Shown here in pieces: positions 1-10,003 of a DNA stretch of 64,000 nt. A program made the translations under genes and the position numbers. Each line of letters begins with the position of its first letter. Positions within the stretch are counted from its first letter, which is position 1. Source of the DNA: an uncultured Saccharospirillaceae bacterium (GTDB taxonomy: Bacteria; Pseudomonadota; Gammaproteobacteria; Pseudomonadales; Oceanobacteraceae); NCBI GenBank assembly GCA_947503895.1, contig CANNFT010000007.1, positions 230,872-294,871 on the forward strand, written 5' to 3'. A model generated the notes under the pieces. It saw only the letters and a program-made list of their open reading frames with translations. It did not search any database and was not told where the DNA came from.

Positions 1-1
1 G

Positions 2-361
2 ACTTTTGACTTAAATAAGCTGACGGCAAAAAAACAACTACAAGAAGTTCGTCTTGAGCAAGGCTTGCCTGAGCTTTGTAAAGGTATTATTAAACAATAT
101 TTATGCGACGGGGCTGCTAACTTAGAGGTTCTGGCAGGTTTGCTACAAATCAATAAGCGTGTCTTACAAGCACGCTTGAGCGACCAAAATACTACTTTTC
201 GTCGCTTGTTAGATATAGCAAGAAAAGAAAAGCTCGAGACACTTGACATCAATTCATTAAGCAAGCGAGAAATGGCTCAGGAATTAGGGTTTACAACGTG
301 CGTTGCTTTTGAAGAATCCTATAAACGATGGAAAAATATTTCGTACTGTAAATCCTGCTAA
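2..361 (+). CDS. AraC-family transcriptional regulator, 3' part (5' end outside window)
   Basis: The frame is open from the first bases of the window to a TAA at 359-361, so only about the last 119 residues are present. The visible part is a typical AraC C-terminal DNA-binding region. The first helix-turn-helix has the pattern ANLEVLAGLLQINKRVLQARL, and the second has KREMAQELGFTTCVAFEESYKRW, where the family normally reads 'AELLGFSDxSAFSRAFKRW'. A TTG at 65 is an internal codon, not the start. The target genes and the ligand-binding domain cannot be seen. The gene converges on the secreted phospholipase-like gene with only 21 bp between them, and no clear terminator lies in that gap. Confidence 0.85.
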   Translation, partial: TFDLNKLTAKKQLQEVRLEQGLPELCKGIIKQYLCDGAANLEVLAGLLQINKRVLQARLSDQNTTFRRLLDIARKEKLETLDINSLSKREMAQELGFTTCVAFEESYKRWKNISYCKSC

Positions 362-382
362 TGATTGATGTAAACCAAACCG

Positions 383-1156
383 CTATTGGCATTGCGAAGT
401 GGTGACATTAAATTGACCATCCCCACTACAAATATCGCTCACCGACCAAGGTGAGCCAAAGTTAAACTTCTTGTAGTGATTTTTACTGCCAAATACCATT
501 AGTCCCCTAGCGAGGGTCGCCGCTGATTTACAAGCACTTAATGGTTTAGGTTTAAAAAAAGCCTGCCAACCACTTCTCTGCTGATACGAATGGTTGCAAA
601 TTTCAATTGCTCGCTTATAAAAAACGCCATCACATTGTGCTCTGGTTTTGCCTGAGAAACCAGGCTCATTCTGATAGCACAGGTCGTGCATTATGCAGGC
701 ACCATGAAATACTTGCCCCCAATTTGAAGCATTCCATCCCGCATTAGGACCTTTATTCATTAAAGGCGGATTTCCCGGTGGATAGCCTGTACAACCATCG
801 TGAAATAATAGGGCGTTGGTTTTTTCATTCCAGTTTGCACATACACCTTGATGATCTTGCTTGGTATTTTCTTTATCCCAAAGCTTCTCATATCCGTTAA
901 ATTCAACACGGATGCGCCCGTTATAAAACTCGGCTAAATCAGAACCGGGTGTGGAGCCTCTTTCGCATAGCTCCCGTTTAAACTGCTGGTTGTAGTTACC
1001 CTTAGTACAAATTCCCGTGCAATTGCCATTATCTGCACCATCCTTATCACCTGACCAAGACCAGCTATTTAATACGTCACTGTAGGCAGCGATTGGAAAG
1101 CTTAAGATCAAAATAAGGAATAATGTAGATTGGTTTCTCTTGTGAATTCGTCTCAT
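383..1156 (-). CDS. secreted phospholipase A2-like protein
   Basis: A 257-residue protein with a Sec signal peptide: basic MRRIHKR, a hydrophobic stretch at about 11-24, and a likely cut near AYS-D. At 153-161 it carries ACIMHDLCY, which matches the phospholipase A2 active site C-x2-H-D-x-C-Y, with H157 and D158 as the predicted catalytic pair. Ahead of it, residues 119-131 (HDGCTGYPPGNPP) resemble the calcium-loop region of prokaryotic (Streptomyces-type) PLA2, which also has 'DGC..P'. About a dozen cysteines imply several disulphides, so it should fold in the periplasm or outside the cell. PLA2 enzymes hydrolyse the sn-2 acyl ester of glycerophospholipids. The family call rests on the motif only, and the rest of the protein is not recognised. 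It could be a toxin, a nutrient-scavenging lipase or an inactive relative. Confidence 0.6.
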   Translation of the reverse strand: MRRIHKRNQSTLFLILILSFPIAAYSDVLNSWSWSGDKDGADNGNCTGICTKGNYNQQFKRELCERGSTPGSDLAEFYNGRIRVEFNGYEKLWDKENTKQDHQGVCANWNEKTNALLFHDGCTGYPPGNPPLMNKGPNAGWNASNWGQVFHGACIMHDLCYQNEPGFSGKTRAQCDGVFYKRAIEICNHSYQQRSGWQAFFKPKPLSACKSAATLARGLMVFGSKNHYKKFNFGSPWSVSDICSGDGQFNVTTSQCQ

Positions 1157-1412
1157 CGCTATCCACAGACAGATTTATACTAAAAGGATATCGGATATTA
1201 GTTCATTAGAATTTGGTAGTAAATCAATACCATTGGCCCTAAAGAACTCATGAATTACTGCCAATTTTTTCGCATTTACAGGAAACGAGATCTTTTTACT
1301 AGCCAATTGAGAGAATGCCGCTTCTTATTTATACCTATCATCAATAGAAACCTGATTTTTTTATTCATCTCATTAGCTTTCATCTGGTTCAATGTGCATA
1401 ATTTGAGCGTTT

Positions 1413-2201
1413 TCATTTTGCTTGAATTGCATATTCTTCAATTAGCCCCTCTGCCTTCATTGCTTTTAACGCATCAGCAATGGGCTGCGCATATTTTTTA
1501 TTTTTTGGGTGTAAAAAAGCGTGGGCAATCACCGATTGCATGACGCCTACGCGATAAATCCCCCCACGTGCAAACTCGTCATTCTGGCTAATAAATTCAT
1601 CTATGACGCTCCCCACGCCGATATGGAGCTGGGTTCGTCCTTCTTTGAGCTGGGCCAGCCCTTGCGACGTCGAATTCACAACAACGATCTTGCTTGGCTT
1701 TATCCATTTGGGTACATGTTGCGTGGTCATCTTCACTCCTCGACGGTAGCTAACAAAACCATCGAAGTTTTTTAAATCGCTCCAGCCGTTGAGTTTATTG
1801 ATCGGTTTGGCAGCAAAAGCGGAAAAGTTAAGACTAAAGTGAGGTTCGGGCACGATCACCATGCTCGGGTGCTTTTGTGCATAACTACTGACTCTGTGGA
1901 TTTCCCCATCCGTCTTGCCGCTCACCGCAAAGTGCGTCGCGCGTTTTAGTGGTAAACCCTTATATTCTAAAGTGACGCCTATGCGATTGAGGGCTTCGGT
2001 GTAAATGAGCTTGAGCCAGCGGCCGTGGTAGGTGTTTTTCGTATCTTCAGAGCTCGATAACACAAGCGTCTTCGGCGGGCGCTTCGTCGATTGACTGTCT
2101 GAGCTGGCCCACGAATACATATCGAAGGACATTAGCACTAGGCAAAATATCGACAAGCTGATGGAAGACAATAACATGCGGTTTGAATCTTTTATTCGCA
2201 T
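1413..2201 (-). CDS. periplasmic substrate-binding protein, family 3 type
   Basis: A 262-residue protein with an N-terminal signal or anchor (about residues 9-32) followed by a bacterial extracellular solute-binding protein family 3 fold. The recognisable signs are the KTLVLSSSEDT first strand, RATHFAVSGKTDGEIHRVSSY, and the closing segment ADALKAMKAEGLIEEY. Such proteins bind polar amino acids or similar small solutes. No ABC permease or ATPase is adjacent, so it is an orphan binding protein that may feed a distant transporter or act as a sensor. The ATG at 2199-2201 is preceded by GCGAGG about 8 nt upstream. The ligand cannot be predicted. A second orphan of the same general family lies at 21268-22026, with low similarity. 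Confidence 0.7.
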   Translation of the reverse strand: MRIKDSNRMLLSSISLSIFCLVLMSFDMYSWASSDSQSTKRPPKTLVLSSSEDTKNTYHGRWLKLIYTEALNRIGVTLEYKGLPLKRATHFAVSGKTDGEIHRVSSYAQKHPSMVIVPEPHFSLNFSAFAAKPINKLNGWSDLKNFDGFVSYRRGVKMTTQHVPKWIKPSKIVVVNSTSQGLAQLKEGRTQLHIGVGSVIDEFISQNDEFARGGIYRVGVMQSVIAHAFLHPKNKKYAQPIADALKAMKAEGLIEEYAIQAK

Positions 2202-2564
2202 AGAAGAACCTCGCCCAATGACCCCTTTTAAAGGTGCCCTTAATCGCTACAGCTGCCTGTCCACACATTAATACATCCGTCGATCCTTCTCATGCCAACA
2301 ATACGCGCCCAACCCATTCTGACTTATGACCCTACCTTAGTTACCAGTATGAAGGCGAATCATCGTTCTTTTTTCAAACCATTTGTTCTATGCACACACT
2401 GCGCATATGGATTTAAGCTATTTGGTAGCGCAATACCACATGAATGGTGTGTGCCTGCAGGCGGAAATCAGCTAAACCAAGATTTAAAGATGAGCGATGC
2501 GGGGGGATCGGATAGCGCCGGTGCCTTTGGATCGACACCGGCGGAAATTAACTGAAAAGAGTGC
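2202..2564. other. intergenic region, nothing identified
   Basis: About 360 bp between the binding-protein start and the dapB stop. It must hold the promoter of the binding-protein gene. A plus-strand open frame (2292-2555) exists, but it has no family resemblance or ribosome-binding site and is probably chance. Confidence 0.5.
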
Positions 2565-3443
<879 letters not shown>

Positions 3444-3481
3444 TCAAAGATGCTCCGAAACATAAACGCTGAACCTCAATA

Positions 3482-3522
3482 AACAAAAACCCCGCTGGAC
3501 TGAGTCCCGCGGGGTTTTTGTT
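3482..3522 (-). terminator. rho-independent terminator after dnaJ
   Basis: Perfect stem AAAAACCCCGC (3485-3495) / GCGGGGTTTTT (3509-3519), with an inner GGAC/GTCC pairing in the loop. It lies 34 bp past the dnaJ stop and ends the grpE-dnaK-dnaJ transcript before dapB. Confidence 0.9.
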
Positions 3523-3555
3523 CGAGTTCAACTCAGGCATGCAAGCCCTAGTCGA

Positions 3556-4677
3556 TTATTCGAAAAATTGCTTCACGTTTTCGAACCAGCTTTTCTTACG
3601 CGGCGAGTGCGTCTCACCTTTTAAGCTCGCTTGAAACTGTTGAAGTATCTCTTTCTGTTCAGAGGTCAAATTGATCGGTGTTTCCACCATCACTCTGCAG
3701 AGTAAATCGCCCGCAGAACCTCCACGTACCGGTACCACACCCTTTCCACGCAGGCGGAAAAGCTTTCCACTTTGCGTCTCGGCAGGAATCTTCAGATTCA
3801 CACGGCCATCCAGAGTAGGCACTTCAATTTCACCGCCCAATGCTGCATCGGCAATCGTGATTGGCACATCGCAGTATAGGTTTCGACCATCTCGCTCAAA
3901 AATAGAGTGAGGCTTAATGTGGGATTCTACATACAAATCGCCCGCTGGGCCGCCTCGTGTTCCGGCTTCCCCTTCGCCTGATAAGCGAATGCGATCTCCG
4001 TTATCCACGCCGGCTGGCACTTTAACATTAAGCGTTTTGGTCTCTTCTTTAACGCCTTGTCCGTGACAGCTGTTACAAGGGTCTTTGATAATGCTGCCCT
4101 GACCTCGACACGTTGGGCAAGTTTGCTGAACAGAGAAGAAACCCTGCTGCATTCTGACTTGTCCTTGTCCATGACAGGTGCCACAGGCAGACGGTTTAGA
4201 ACCTTCTTTAGCGCCGCTACCATGACAGGTATCACATTCGGTCAGCGTCGGCACACGAATTTTAACTTCCGCGCCTTTAACCGCTTGCTCTAACGTGAGC
4301 TCTAAATTGTATTTAAGGTCCGAACCTCTTTGAGGGCCGTTTCGGCTTCTACCGCCACCTCCGCCGCCACCAAAGATATCACCGAATACATCACCGAAAA
4401 TATCTGAGAAATTACCACCACCGCCAAAGCCACCCGCACCGCCGGCTTGACCGTCAACGCCTGCATGGCCAAATTGATCATAACGCGCACGCTTGTCTTC
4501 ATCGCCTAAAATTTCATAGGCTTCTGTCGCTTCTTTGAATTTTGCGTCAGCGTCTTTATCGTCCGGATTACGGTCCGGATGATACTTCATCGCCAGCTTG
4601 CGATAAGCACGCTTAATTTCTTTACTATCCGCGCCCTTTTGGACACTCAGTACTTCGTAATAATCTCGTTTAGACAT
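3556..4677 (-). CDS. dnaJ: chaperone protein DnaJ (Hsp40)
   Basis: Co-chaperone that delivers unfolded clients to DnaK and stimulates its ATPase. It has 373 residues with full class I layout: J domain 1-70 with the HPD triad at 33-35; a Gly/Phe-rich linker about 75-115; four zinc motifs CxxCxGxG starting at C148, C165, C187 and C201; then the two beta-barrel client-binding domains and a C-terminal tail. The ATG at 4675-4677 follows an 89-bp gap after dnaK. That gap contains a strong hairpin without a T-run, so the gene is most likely co-transcribed with dnaK. No unusual substitutions are seen. Confidence 0.98.
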   Translation of the reverse strand: MSKRDYYEVLSVQKGADSKEIKRAYRKLAMKYHPDRNPDDKDADAKFKEATEAYEILGDEDKRARYDQFGHAGVDGQAGGAGGFGGGGNFSDIFGDVFGDIFGGGGGGGRSRNGPQRGSDLKYNLELTLEQAVKGAEVKIRVPTLTECDTCHGSGAKEGSKPSACGTCHGQGQVRMQQGFFSVQQTCPTCRGQGSIIKDPCNSCHGQGVKEETKTLNVKVPAGVDNGDRIRLSGEGEAGTRGGPAGDLYVESHIKPHSIFERDGRNLYCDVPITIADAALGGEIEVPTLDGRVNLKIPAETQSGKLFRLRGKGVVPVRGGSAGDLLCRVMVETPINLTSEQKEILQQFQASLKGETHSPRKKSWFENVKQFFE

Positions 4678-4695
4678 AAACTTTTGTCTTCACTT

Positions 4696-4758
4696 AGATG
4701 GGTTAAGTCAGACGCAAGACGGGAGACGTCTGTATAAGATGCCTCCCGTCTCCCATCT
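4696..4758 (-). other. intercistronic stem-loop between dnaK and dnaJ
   Basis: Two nested arm pairs: AGATGGG (4696-4702) with CCCATCT (4752-4758), and GACGGGAG (4718-4725) with CTCCCGTC (4743-4750). There is no U-tract, so it is more likely an RNA-processing or stability element that sets the DnaK:DnaJ ratio than a terminator. That role is inferred. Confidence 0.5.
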
Positions 4759-4766
4759 ATCGTCTG

Positions 4767-6689
4767 TTACTTGTTGTCTTTAACTTCTTCAAACTCAGCA
4801 TCAACAACGTCGTCGTCTTTTTTGCCTTCAGCTTGCTCTGCACCCGCTTCACCGGCTTGCGCTTGGGCAGCCTGCTCAGCATACATTTTTTGAGCTAGGC
4901 CAGAAGAAGCTTCCGTCAACGCATTGGTTTTCGCTTCGATTTCTTCTTTAGAATCGCCTTTAAGCGCTTCTTCTAGTTCAGAAATGGCTTTTTCAATGGC
5001 TGACTTTTCGTCTTCAGTCGCTTTATCACCCGCTTCTTCCAACGTTTTCTTGGTCGCGTGGATCATGCCGTCAGCGGTATTGCGAACCTGAATCATCTCT
5101 TCAAATTTCTTATCGGCTTCCGCATTCGCTTCCGCGTCTTGAACCATTTGATCGATCTCATCATCGCTCAAGCCTGAAGAAGCTTTAATAACGATAGACT
5201 GTTCTTTGCCTGTAGCCTTATCTTTAGCGCTAACATTCAGAATACCGTTAGCGTCGATATCAAAGGTCACTTCAATTTGTGGCATGCCACGTGGAGCTGG
5301 TGGAATGTCACTTAAATCGAAACGTCCCAAAGATTTGTTAGAGGCAGCTTGCTTACGCTCACCTTGAACCACGTGAATCGTTACTGCAGATTGATTGTCG
5401 TCTGCGGTAGAGAATACTTGTGATTTCTTAGTTGGGATCGTCGTATTTTTGTCGATCAATGCTGTTGCTACGCCACCCATGGTTTCGATACCAAGCGTCA
5501 ATGGTGTTACGTCCAACAGAAGTACGTCTTTCACATCACCAGAAAGAACAGCACCTTGAATCGCAGCACCCATTGCTACTGCTTCATCAGGGTTGACGTC
5601 TTTACGTGGCTCTTTACCGAAGAACTCAGATACAGAAGTCTGAACCAAAGGCATACGAGTCTGACCACCCACCAAGATGACTTCGTCGATTTCAGATGCT
5701 TTCAAACCAGCATCGCTCAACGCCATTTGGCAAGGCTTCAAAGAATTCTTAACAAGGTCTTCAACCAATGCTTCCAGCTTGGCGCGTGTTACCTTCACAT
5801 TTAAGTGCTTAGGACCACTTGCATCAGCCGTGATGTAAGGCAAGTTAACATCGGTTTGCGCTGCGGATGACAACTCAACCTTGGCTTTCTCGGCTGCTTC
5901 TTTTAGACGCTGCATCGCTAGCGGATCACCGTGGATGTCCATGCCAGTGTCTTTCTTAAATTCTTCAGCCAAGAATTCGATTAAACGCATATCGAAATCT
6001 TCACCACCTAGGAAGGTGTCGCCGTTTGTCGCCAATACTTCAAACTGCTTCTCGCCATCTACATCGGCTACTTCGATGATGGAGATATCGAATGTACCAC
6101 CACCCAAGTCATAAACGGCAATCGTGCGGTCGCCGCCTTCTTTGTCGATGCCGTATGCTAGTGCGGCTGCTGTTGGCTCGTTGATGATACGCTTAACGTC
6201 TAAACCAGCGATTTTACCCGCATCTTTTGTCGCTTGACGCTGAGAGTCATTGAAGTAAGCCGGTACGGTGATAACGGCTTCGGTTACTTTTTCACCGAGG
6301 TAGTCTTCAGCTGTTTTCTTCATTTTTTTCAAAACTTCAGCTGAGATTTGCGGTGGCGCAAATTTCTCACCTTTTACTTCAACCCAAGCATCGCCATTGT
6401 CTGCCTTGCTGATTTTATACGGCACCATTTTGATGTCTTTCTGAACAACATCGTCTTCGAAACGACGTCCGATCAGACGCTTGATGGCGTAAAGAGTGTT
6501 GGTAGGGTTCGTCACAGCCTGACGCTTAGCTGGCTGACCGACCAAAATTTCATTGTCATCTGTGTAAGCGATAATAGACGGCGTAGTACGATCGCCTTCA
6601 GCGTTCTCGATTACGCGCGCTTTTCCGCCGTCCAAGATGGACACACAAGAGTTAGTTGTGCCCAAGTCGATACCAATGATTTTACCCAT
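4767..6689 (-). CDS. dnaK: chaperone protein DnaK (Hsp70)
   Basis: ATP-driven chaperone of 640 residues. The nucleotide-binding domain begins [16 protein letters not shown] and contains the [11 protein letters not shown] phosphate motif and VGGQTRMP. The interdomain linker is [13 protein letters not shown], followed by the beta-sandwich substrate domain and an alpha-helical lid. The C-terminus has the usual acidic ending [12 protein letters not shown] chose the ATG at 6687-6689, which gives the canonical MGKIIGIDL start and has GGAGA at 6698-6702. The longer frame to 6704 begins with TTG inside the leader. It sits between grpE (132-bp gap) and dnaJ, and is regulated by the sigma-32 promoter ahead of grpE. 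Confidence 0.98.
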   Translation of the reverse strand: MGKIIGIDLGTTNSCVSILDGGKARVIENAEGDRTTPSIIAYTDDNEILVGQPAKRQAVTNPTNTLYAIKRLIGRRFEDDVVQKDIKMVPYKISKADNGDAWVEVKGEKFAPPQISAEVLKKMKKTAEDYLGEKVTEAVITVPAYFNDSQRQATKDAGKIAGLDVKRIINEPTAAALAYGIDKEGGDRTIAVYDLGGGTFDISIIEVADVDGEKQFEVLATNGDTFLGGEDFDMRLIEFLAEEFKKDTGMDIHGDPLAMQRLKEAAEKAKVELSSAAQTDVNLPYITADASGPKHLNVKVTRAKLEALVEDLVKNSLKPCQMALSDAGLKASEIDEVILVGGQTRMPLVQTSVSEFFGKEPRKDVNPDEAVAMGAAIQGAVLSGDVKDVLLLDVTPLTLGIETMGGVATALIDKNTTIPTKKSQVFSTADDNQSAVTIHVVQGERKQAASNKSLGRFDLSDIPPAPRGMPQIEVTFDIDANGILNVSAKDKATGKEQSIVIKASSGLSDDEIDQMVQDAEANAEADKKFEEMIQVRNTADGMIHATKKTLEEAGDKATEDEKSAIEKAISELEEALKGDSKEEIEAKTNALTEASSGLAQKMYAEQAAQAQAGEAGAEQAEGKKDDDVVDAEFEEVKDNK

Positions 6690-6821
6690 ATCTGTCATCT
6701 CCAATCTAAATTCAGCGAGGAGCTGCGGCTCCTGTGTTGAACCCTAAGGTTCGATTTCTGTTTGCTTGACCCTTTAATGGGTCCGGTTATTTCGAATTCA
6801 AGTCGATTTTCAAACGGTTTG

Positions 6822-7391
6822 TTAAGCTTTTTCGTCCACCTGCGGTGCGGCCTTGGAAACCACGACCATAGCAGGACGCAACAAGCGGCCATGGTTCGTA
6901 TAACCCTTTTGAACCACGTTCAATACCGTGTTTGGCTCCGCATCCGGCGCATCAACCATGCTAATGGCTTGGTGTAAATCAGGATCGAAGGGGTGACCTT
7001 CTGGATCGATCACTTCGACTTTGAATTTGGCCAATGTGTCAGTGAAAGATTTGAACGTCATTTCAACGCCTTCCAGCAGCGGCTTCACCACTTCATCATC
7101 AGGGCTGGCGGCAATTGTGCGCTCTAGGTTATCGGCGACATTAAGCAATTCACGAGCAAATTTTTCAGTGCTGAATTTATGTGCCTTTTCAACGTCTTGT
7201 TCTGCACGACGACGAATATTTTGCATTTCCGCTTGGCTGCGCAGTACATCTTCTTTCAAGGATGCGATTTCTTCCTGCAAAGCTTGTACTTGAGCGTCGG
7301 TATTCAGCTCTTCTGCTTCCGGAACCACCTGCTCTTGGCCTTCGATTTCTTCAGATTGTACGTCTTGAACGGAATTGTCTTGCTCAGACAT
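6822..7391 (-). CDS. grpE: nucleotide exchange factor GrpE
   Basis: GrpE releases ADP from DnaK and completes the Hsp70 cycle. The 189-residue protein has an acidic disordered N-terminus, a long dimerising helix (about 37-90, with LKEDVLRSQAEMQNIRRRAEQD), and the C-terminal beta-domain with GVEMTFKSFTDTLAKF and the family signature NHGRLLRPAMVVVSK. The ATG at 7389-7391 is preferred because GGAGAG lies 6 nt upstream. The upstream in-frame GTG at 7406 has no such support. It is the first gene of the heat-shock operon grpE-dnaK-dnaJ and diverges from recN. Confidence 0.96.
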   Translation of the reverse strand: MSEQDNSVQDVQSEEIEGQEQVVPEAEELNTDAQVQALQEEIASLKEDVLRSQAEMQNIRRRAEQDVEKAHKFSTEKFARELLNVADNLERTIAASPDDEVVKPLLEGVEMTFKSFTDTLAKFKVEVIDPEGHPFDPDLHQAISMVDAPDAEPNTVLNVVQKGYTNHGRLLRPAMVVVSKAAPQVDEKA

Positions 7392-7438
7392 AGGTCTCTC
7401 CACCACTTAAATTGAGCTTTGTAATTGAACTGCTGCCC

Positions 7439-7468
7439 TATATGGGGATGGTAAAAACCGGTTTCAAC
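7439..7468 (-). promoter_or_regulatory. sigma-32 heat-shock promoter of grpE-dnaK-dnaJ
   Basis: Read on the minus strand: a GTTGAA -35 element (7463-7468), a 15-nt gap, then CCCCATATA (7439-7447). This matches the RpoH consensus CTTGAA...CCCCATnTA. It lies about 50 bp upstream of the grpE ATG. Confidence 0.88.
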
Positions 7469-7483
7469 CCTGTTTACTTTATG

Positions 7484-7524
7484 GATAATATACTGTACAA
7501 ACATACACCTGTTAAAACATACAG
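7484..7524 (+). promoter_or_regulatory. tandem LexA (SOS) boxes and recN promoter
   Basis: A perfect gammaproteobacterial SOS box CTGT-N8-ACAG lies at 7509-7524. Directly in front of it is a second one with a single mismatch (CTGT-N8-ACAC, 7493-7508), so the two abut at a 16-bp period. Possible -10 elements GATAAT (7484-7489) and TATACT (7489-7494) overlap the first box, so LexA would occlude the polymerase. Damage induction of recN is well established in E. coli. Confidence 0.85.
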
Positions 7525-7602
7525 ACTTTTAGCTCTAAAATTGCTGCTCATCCAGTCCGTATTGAAGGATGACATCCCAACATCAACCAAAAGGGGAATC
7601 AG

Positions 7603-9276
7603 ATGCTGACACACATATCCATCAAAGATTTCACAATTGTGGATGCCCTTGAACTGGATTTAAATCAAGGCCTTACCGCCGTCACAGGCGAAACCGGTGC
7701 AGGAAAGTCGGTGATGCTGGATGCCTTGTCATTAGCCAGTGGTGGAAAAGCGGAAGGCAGTCAGGTTCGACCCGGAGCCAGCAAAGCAGAAATCTACGCG
7801 TGTTTTGAATTACCCAGCCACCATCGTCTTTATCACTGGTTGCACGAAAACGATATGGATGGCGACCAAGGCCAACTCATTCTGTCTCGCATTCTCACCC
7901 AAGAAGGTCGAAGTCGCGGATACATCAACGGCCGACCCGCGCCGTTACAGCAATTACGAGAAGTGGGGGCGCAATTATTAGACATACACGGCCAGCACGC
8001 ACATCAACAGCTTCTCCATAAAGACAGCCCGCGCAACATGCTCGATACTTACGGAAAACACGACTCCGTGCTGCGTGCCTTGAAAGCGCAGTTCGCAACA
8101 TGGCAGAAGTTGAAACAACGTGTACAGAGTCTTCAACATCAAAGTGAAGAGTCACTTGCTCGCATTAAATTATTGGAGTATCAGGTTCAAGAACTGGATG
8201 CTTTAGATTTACAGCCTGAAGAGCTAGAAGAGTTAGAGCGTGAACAAAAGCGACTATCCAATGCTGAATTTAACTTACTGTCAGCACAGCAGGCCGCTTA
8301 TCTTTGCCGCAGTGATGACGAACAACCAGATGCCTATCAAGCGCTGCAAAAAGCCCTGCAAAAGCTCGACCCATTGATCGAAAACACACCCGAATTACAG
8401 ACCACACATGACCTGCTCAACCAAGCCTACATCTTAGTCGAAGAAGTGAGTTCAGAACTTCATCGGTACATCGAAGGGTTTGAAATCAATCCACAGCGAT
8501 TACAGCAAGTAGATGAACGCTTAAATGCCATCTACGATTTAGCGCGCAAACACAAAATTCGGCCTGAAGAGCTGCATGAATTGCATCACCAAATGGCACA
8601 AGAACTCAGCCACTTAAAAGGCGAAGATCAACCGCTCGAAGCACTCGAAGCCGAACTGCAGAATGCGGAACAAGCATTTACCAAGCTGGCACAGGAGTTA
8701 ACTCAAGCACGCACTGAAACGGCTGAAAAGCTGAGTAAAGTTCTGATAAAGCAACTTAAGCAATTAGCTCTCGAAAAAGCTCAAATACGCTTTGCTGTCG
8801 ACACGCTGCCTTTACATAAAGCCAACCAATATGGCTTAGATGAGGTTCAGTTTTTAGTCAGTCTCAACCCTGGGCAGAAACTGCAACCTCTCCACAAAGT
8901 AGCCTCAGGTGGCGAATTATCACGTATCAGCCTCGCGCTACAGGTATTGATTCAACAAGGACCCAGCACATTGATTTTTGACGAGGTCGATGTGGGCATA
9001 GGCGGAGCCACCGCTGAGCGAGTGGGCCGATTAATGAAAACACTGGCTAAAGACAAGCAGATTATTACGGTGACGCATCAGCCCCAGGTGGCAGCACAAG
9101 CAGAGACCCACCTGAAAGTGATGAAACTCAGCAGTAAATCCCAAACGCGAACGCAAATTCGCACACTCGATGCAGACCAACGACAACATGAGCTGGCCAG
9201 AATGCTCGGCGGCGTGGACATTACAGAGCACACACTGGCTCACGCTGAAGACATGCTAAAAACCGCTCAAGTTTAA
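7603..9276 (+). CDS. recN: DNA repair protein RecN
   Basis: SMC-like ATPase that acts at DNA double-strand breaks and holds damaged ends together. It has 557 residues, the usual length. The Walker A is GETGAGKS (29-36). A coiled-coil region spans about 160-370, rich in Glu, Gln and Leu. The C-terminal half brings the ABC signature ASGGELSRISLAL and Walker B TLIFDEVDVGIGG, followed by the H-loop TVTHQPQVA. The ATG at 7603 starts the canonical MLTHISIKDFTIV. The gene is monocistronic, diverges from grpE, carries tandem LexA boxes upstream and a strong terminator downstream. Confidence 0.97.
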   Translation: MLTHISIKDFTIVDALELDLNQGLTAVTGETGAGKSVMLDALSLASGGKAEGSQVRPGASKAEIYACFELPSHHRLYHWLHENDMDGDQGQLILSRILTQEGRSRGYINGRPAPLQQLREVGAQLLDIHGQHAHQQLLHKDSPRNMLDTYGKHDSVLRALKAQFATWQKLKQRVQSLQHQSEESLARIKLLEYQVQELDALDLQPEELEELEREQKRLSNAEFNLLSAQQAAYLCRSDDEQPDAYQALQKALQKLDPLIENTPELQTTHDLLNQAYILVEEVSSELHRYIEGFEINPQRLQQVDERLNAIYDLARKHKIRPEELHELHHQMAQELSHLKGEDQPLEALEAELQNAEQAFTKLAQELTQARTETAEKLSKVLIKQLKQLALEKAQIRFAVDTLPLHKANQYGLDEVQFLVSLNPGQKLQPLHKVASGGELSRISLALQVLIQQGPSTLIFDEVDVGIGGATAERVGRLMKTLAKDKQIITVTHQPQVAAQAETHLKVMKLSSKSQTRTQIRTLDADQRQHELARMLGGVDITEHTLAHAEDMLKTAQV

Positions 9277-9382
9277 CGTCTCATCCACCAATGTAGTAAA
9301 AGGAGGTTTTATCGACGAGAGCCATAAGGCAACCAAACATCATCCCCTAAAGTCGTCAAAGAACGACTCTTCTCTGTGGATT

Positions 9383-9420
9383 GCCGATGCAGGTATGCGG
9401 ATACCGACATCGGCTTTTTT
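9383..9420 (+). terminator. terminator after recN
   Basis: GCCGATG (9383-9389) pairs with CATCGGC (9408-9414). Inside, GGTAT pairs with ATACC, and six T follow. It lies about 110 bp after the recN stop. Confidence 0.88.
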
Positions 9421-9473
9421 CAACTCAACACACTTGAGCCTTCCGGTGCACTTCAGGTCAAATTGCAGACAAT

Positions 9474-9500
9474 AAAAAAGCCGCTTTCGCGACTTTTTAA
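9474..9500 (-). terminator. terminator after fur
   Basis: AAAAAGCCGC / GCGACTTTTT hairpin with one mismatch and A/T flanks. It sits just past the fur stop on the minus strand and may work in both directions. Confidence 0.7.
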
Positions 9501-9514
9501 AGGAACCAAATAGT

Positions 9515-9922
9515 TTAATCTTTGGGTTTCACATACAACACCAAATTGTGTTCAACCAGATCATAACCGTACTCTTCAGCGATTTGATGCTGCAGACGCT
9601 CAATCTCTTGGTTAACAAACTCAATGACTTTCCCTGTTTTCACACAGACCATATGATCATGATGATCACCTCGATCCAGTTCAAACACGGAGTGACCGCC
9701 ATCAAAATTGTGTCGTTCGACCAGTCCGGCCGATTCAAATTGCGTCAATACGCGGTAAACTGTGGCTAAGCCGACATCCTCACCTGCGTCCATTAACGCC
9801 TTGTAGACATCTTCTGCGCTCATGTGAGGTTCAGATGCCGCTTCTAAAATTTGCAGTATTTTAACGCGTGGCAGTGTCACTTTAAGACCGGCCTTGCGTA
9901 ATTCCAGATTCTCGTCAGCCAT
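9515..9922 (-). CDS. fur: ferric uptake regulator Fur
   Basis: Iron-dependent repressor, 135 residues. The N-terminal winged helix carries the recognition segment GLATVYRVLTQFESAGLV (51-68). The metal-sensing region is HHDHMVC (87-93), with H33 likely contributing. Only one cysteine (C93) is present where E. coli Fur has CxxC, as in Pseudomonas aeruginosa Fur, which the whole protein resembles closely. It lacks the His-rich C-terminal tail of the E. coli protein. It diverges from bamE across an 81-bp promoter region, an order also seen in pseudomonads (fur-omlA). Confidence 0.97.
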   Translation of the reverse strand: MADENLELRKAGLKVTLPRVKILQILEAASEPHMSAEDVYKALMDAGEDVGLATVYRVLTQFESAGLVERHNFDGGHSVFELDRGDHHDHMVCVKTGKVIEFVNQEIERLQHQIAEEYGYDLVEHNLVLYVKPKD

Positions 9923-9939
9923 GGTGTGCCCTTTGGTCG

Positions 9940-9967
9940 TTGCGAGACAAGCAACTTCAGGTATTAT
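9940..9967 (+). promoter_or_regulatory. probable sigma-70 promoter of bamE
   Basis: TTGCGA (9940-9945), 16 bp, TATTAT (9962-9967), ending 36 bp before the bamE ATG. Confidence 0.5.
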
Positions 9968-10003
9968 GCGCTCAACTCATTTATATATATTGGTGATTGT
10001 ACG

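Noticed and set aside
1250..1543. 97-aa plus-strand open frame
   Set aside because: It overlaps the end of the binding-protein gene on the other strand, has no motif and no ribosome-binding site.
2292..2555. 87-aa plus-strand open frame in the gap before dapB
   Set aside because: Random-looking composition, no start signals, no family pattern.
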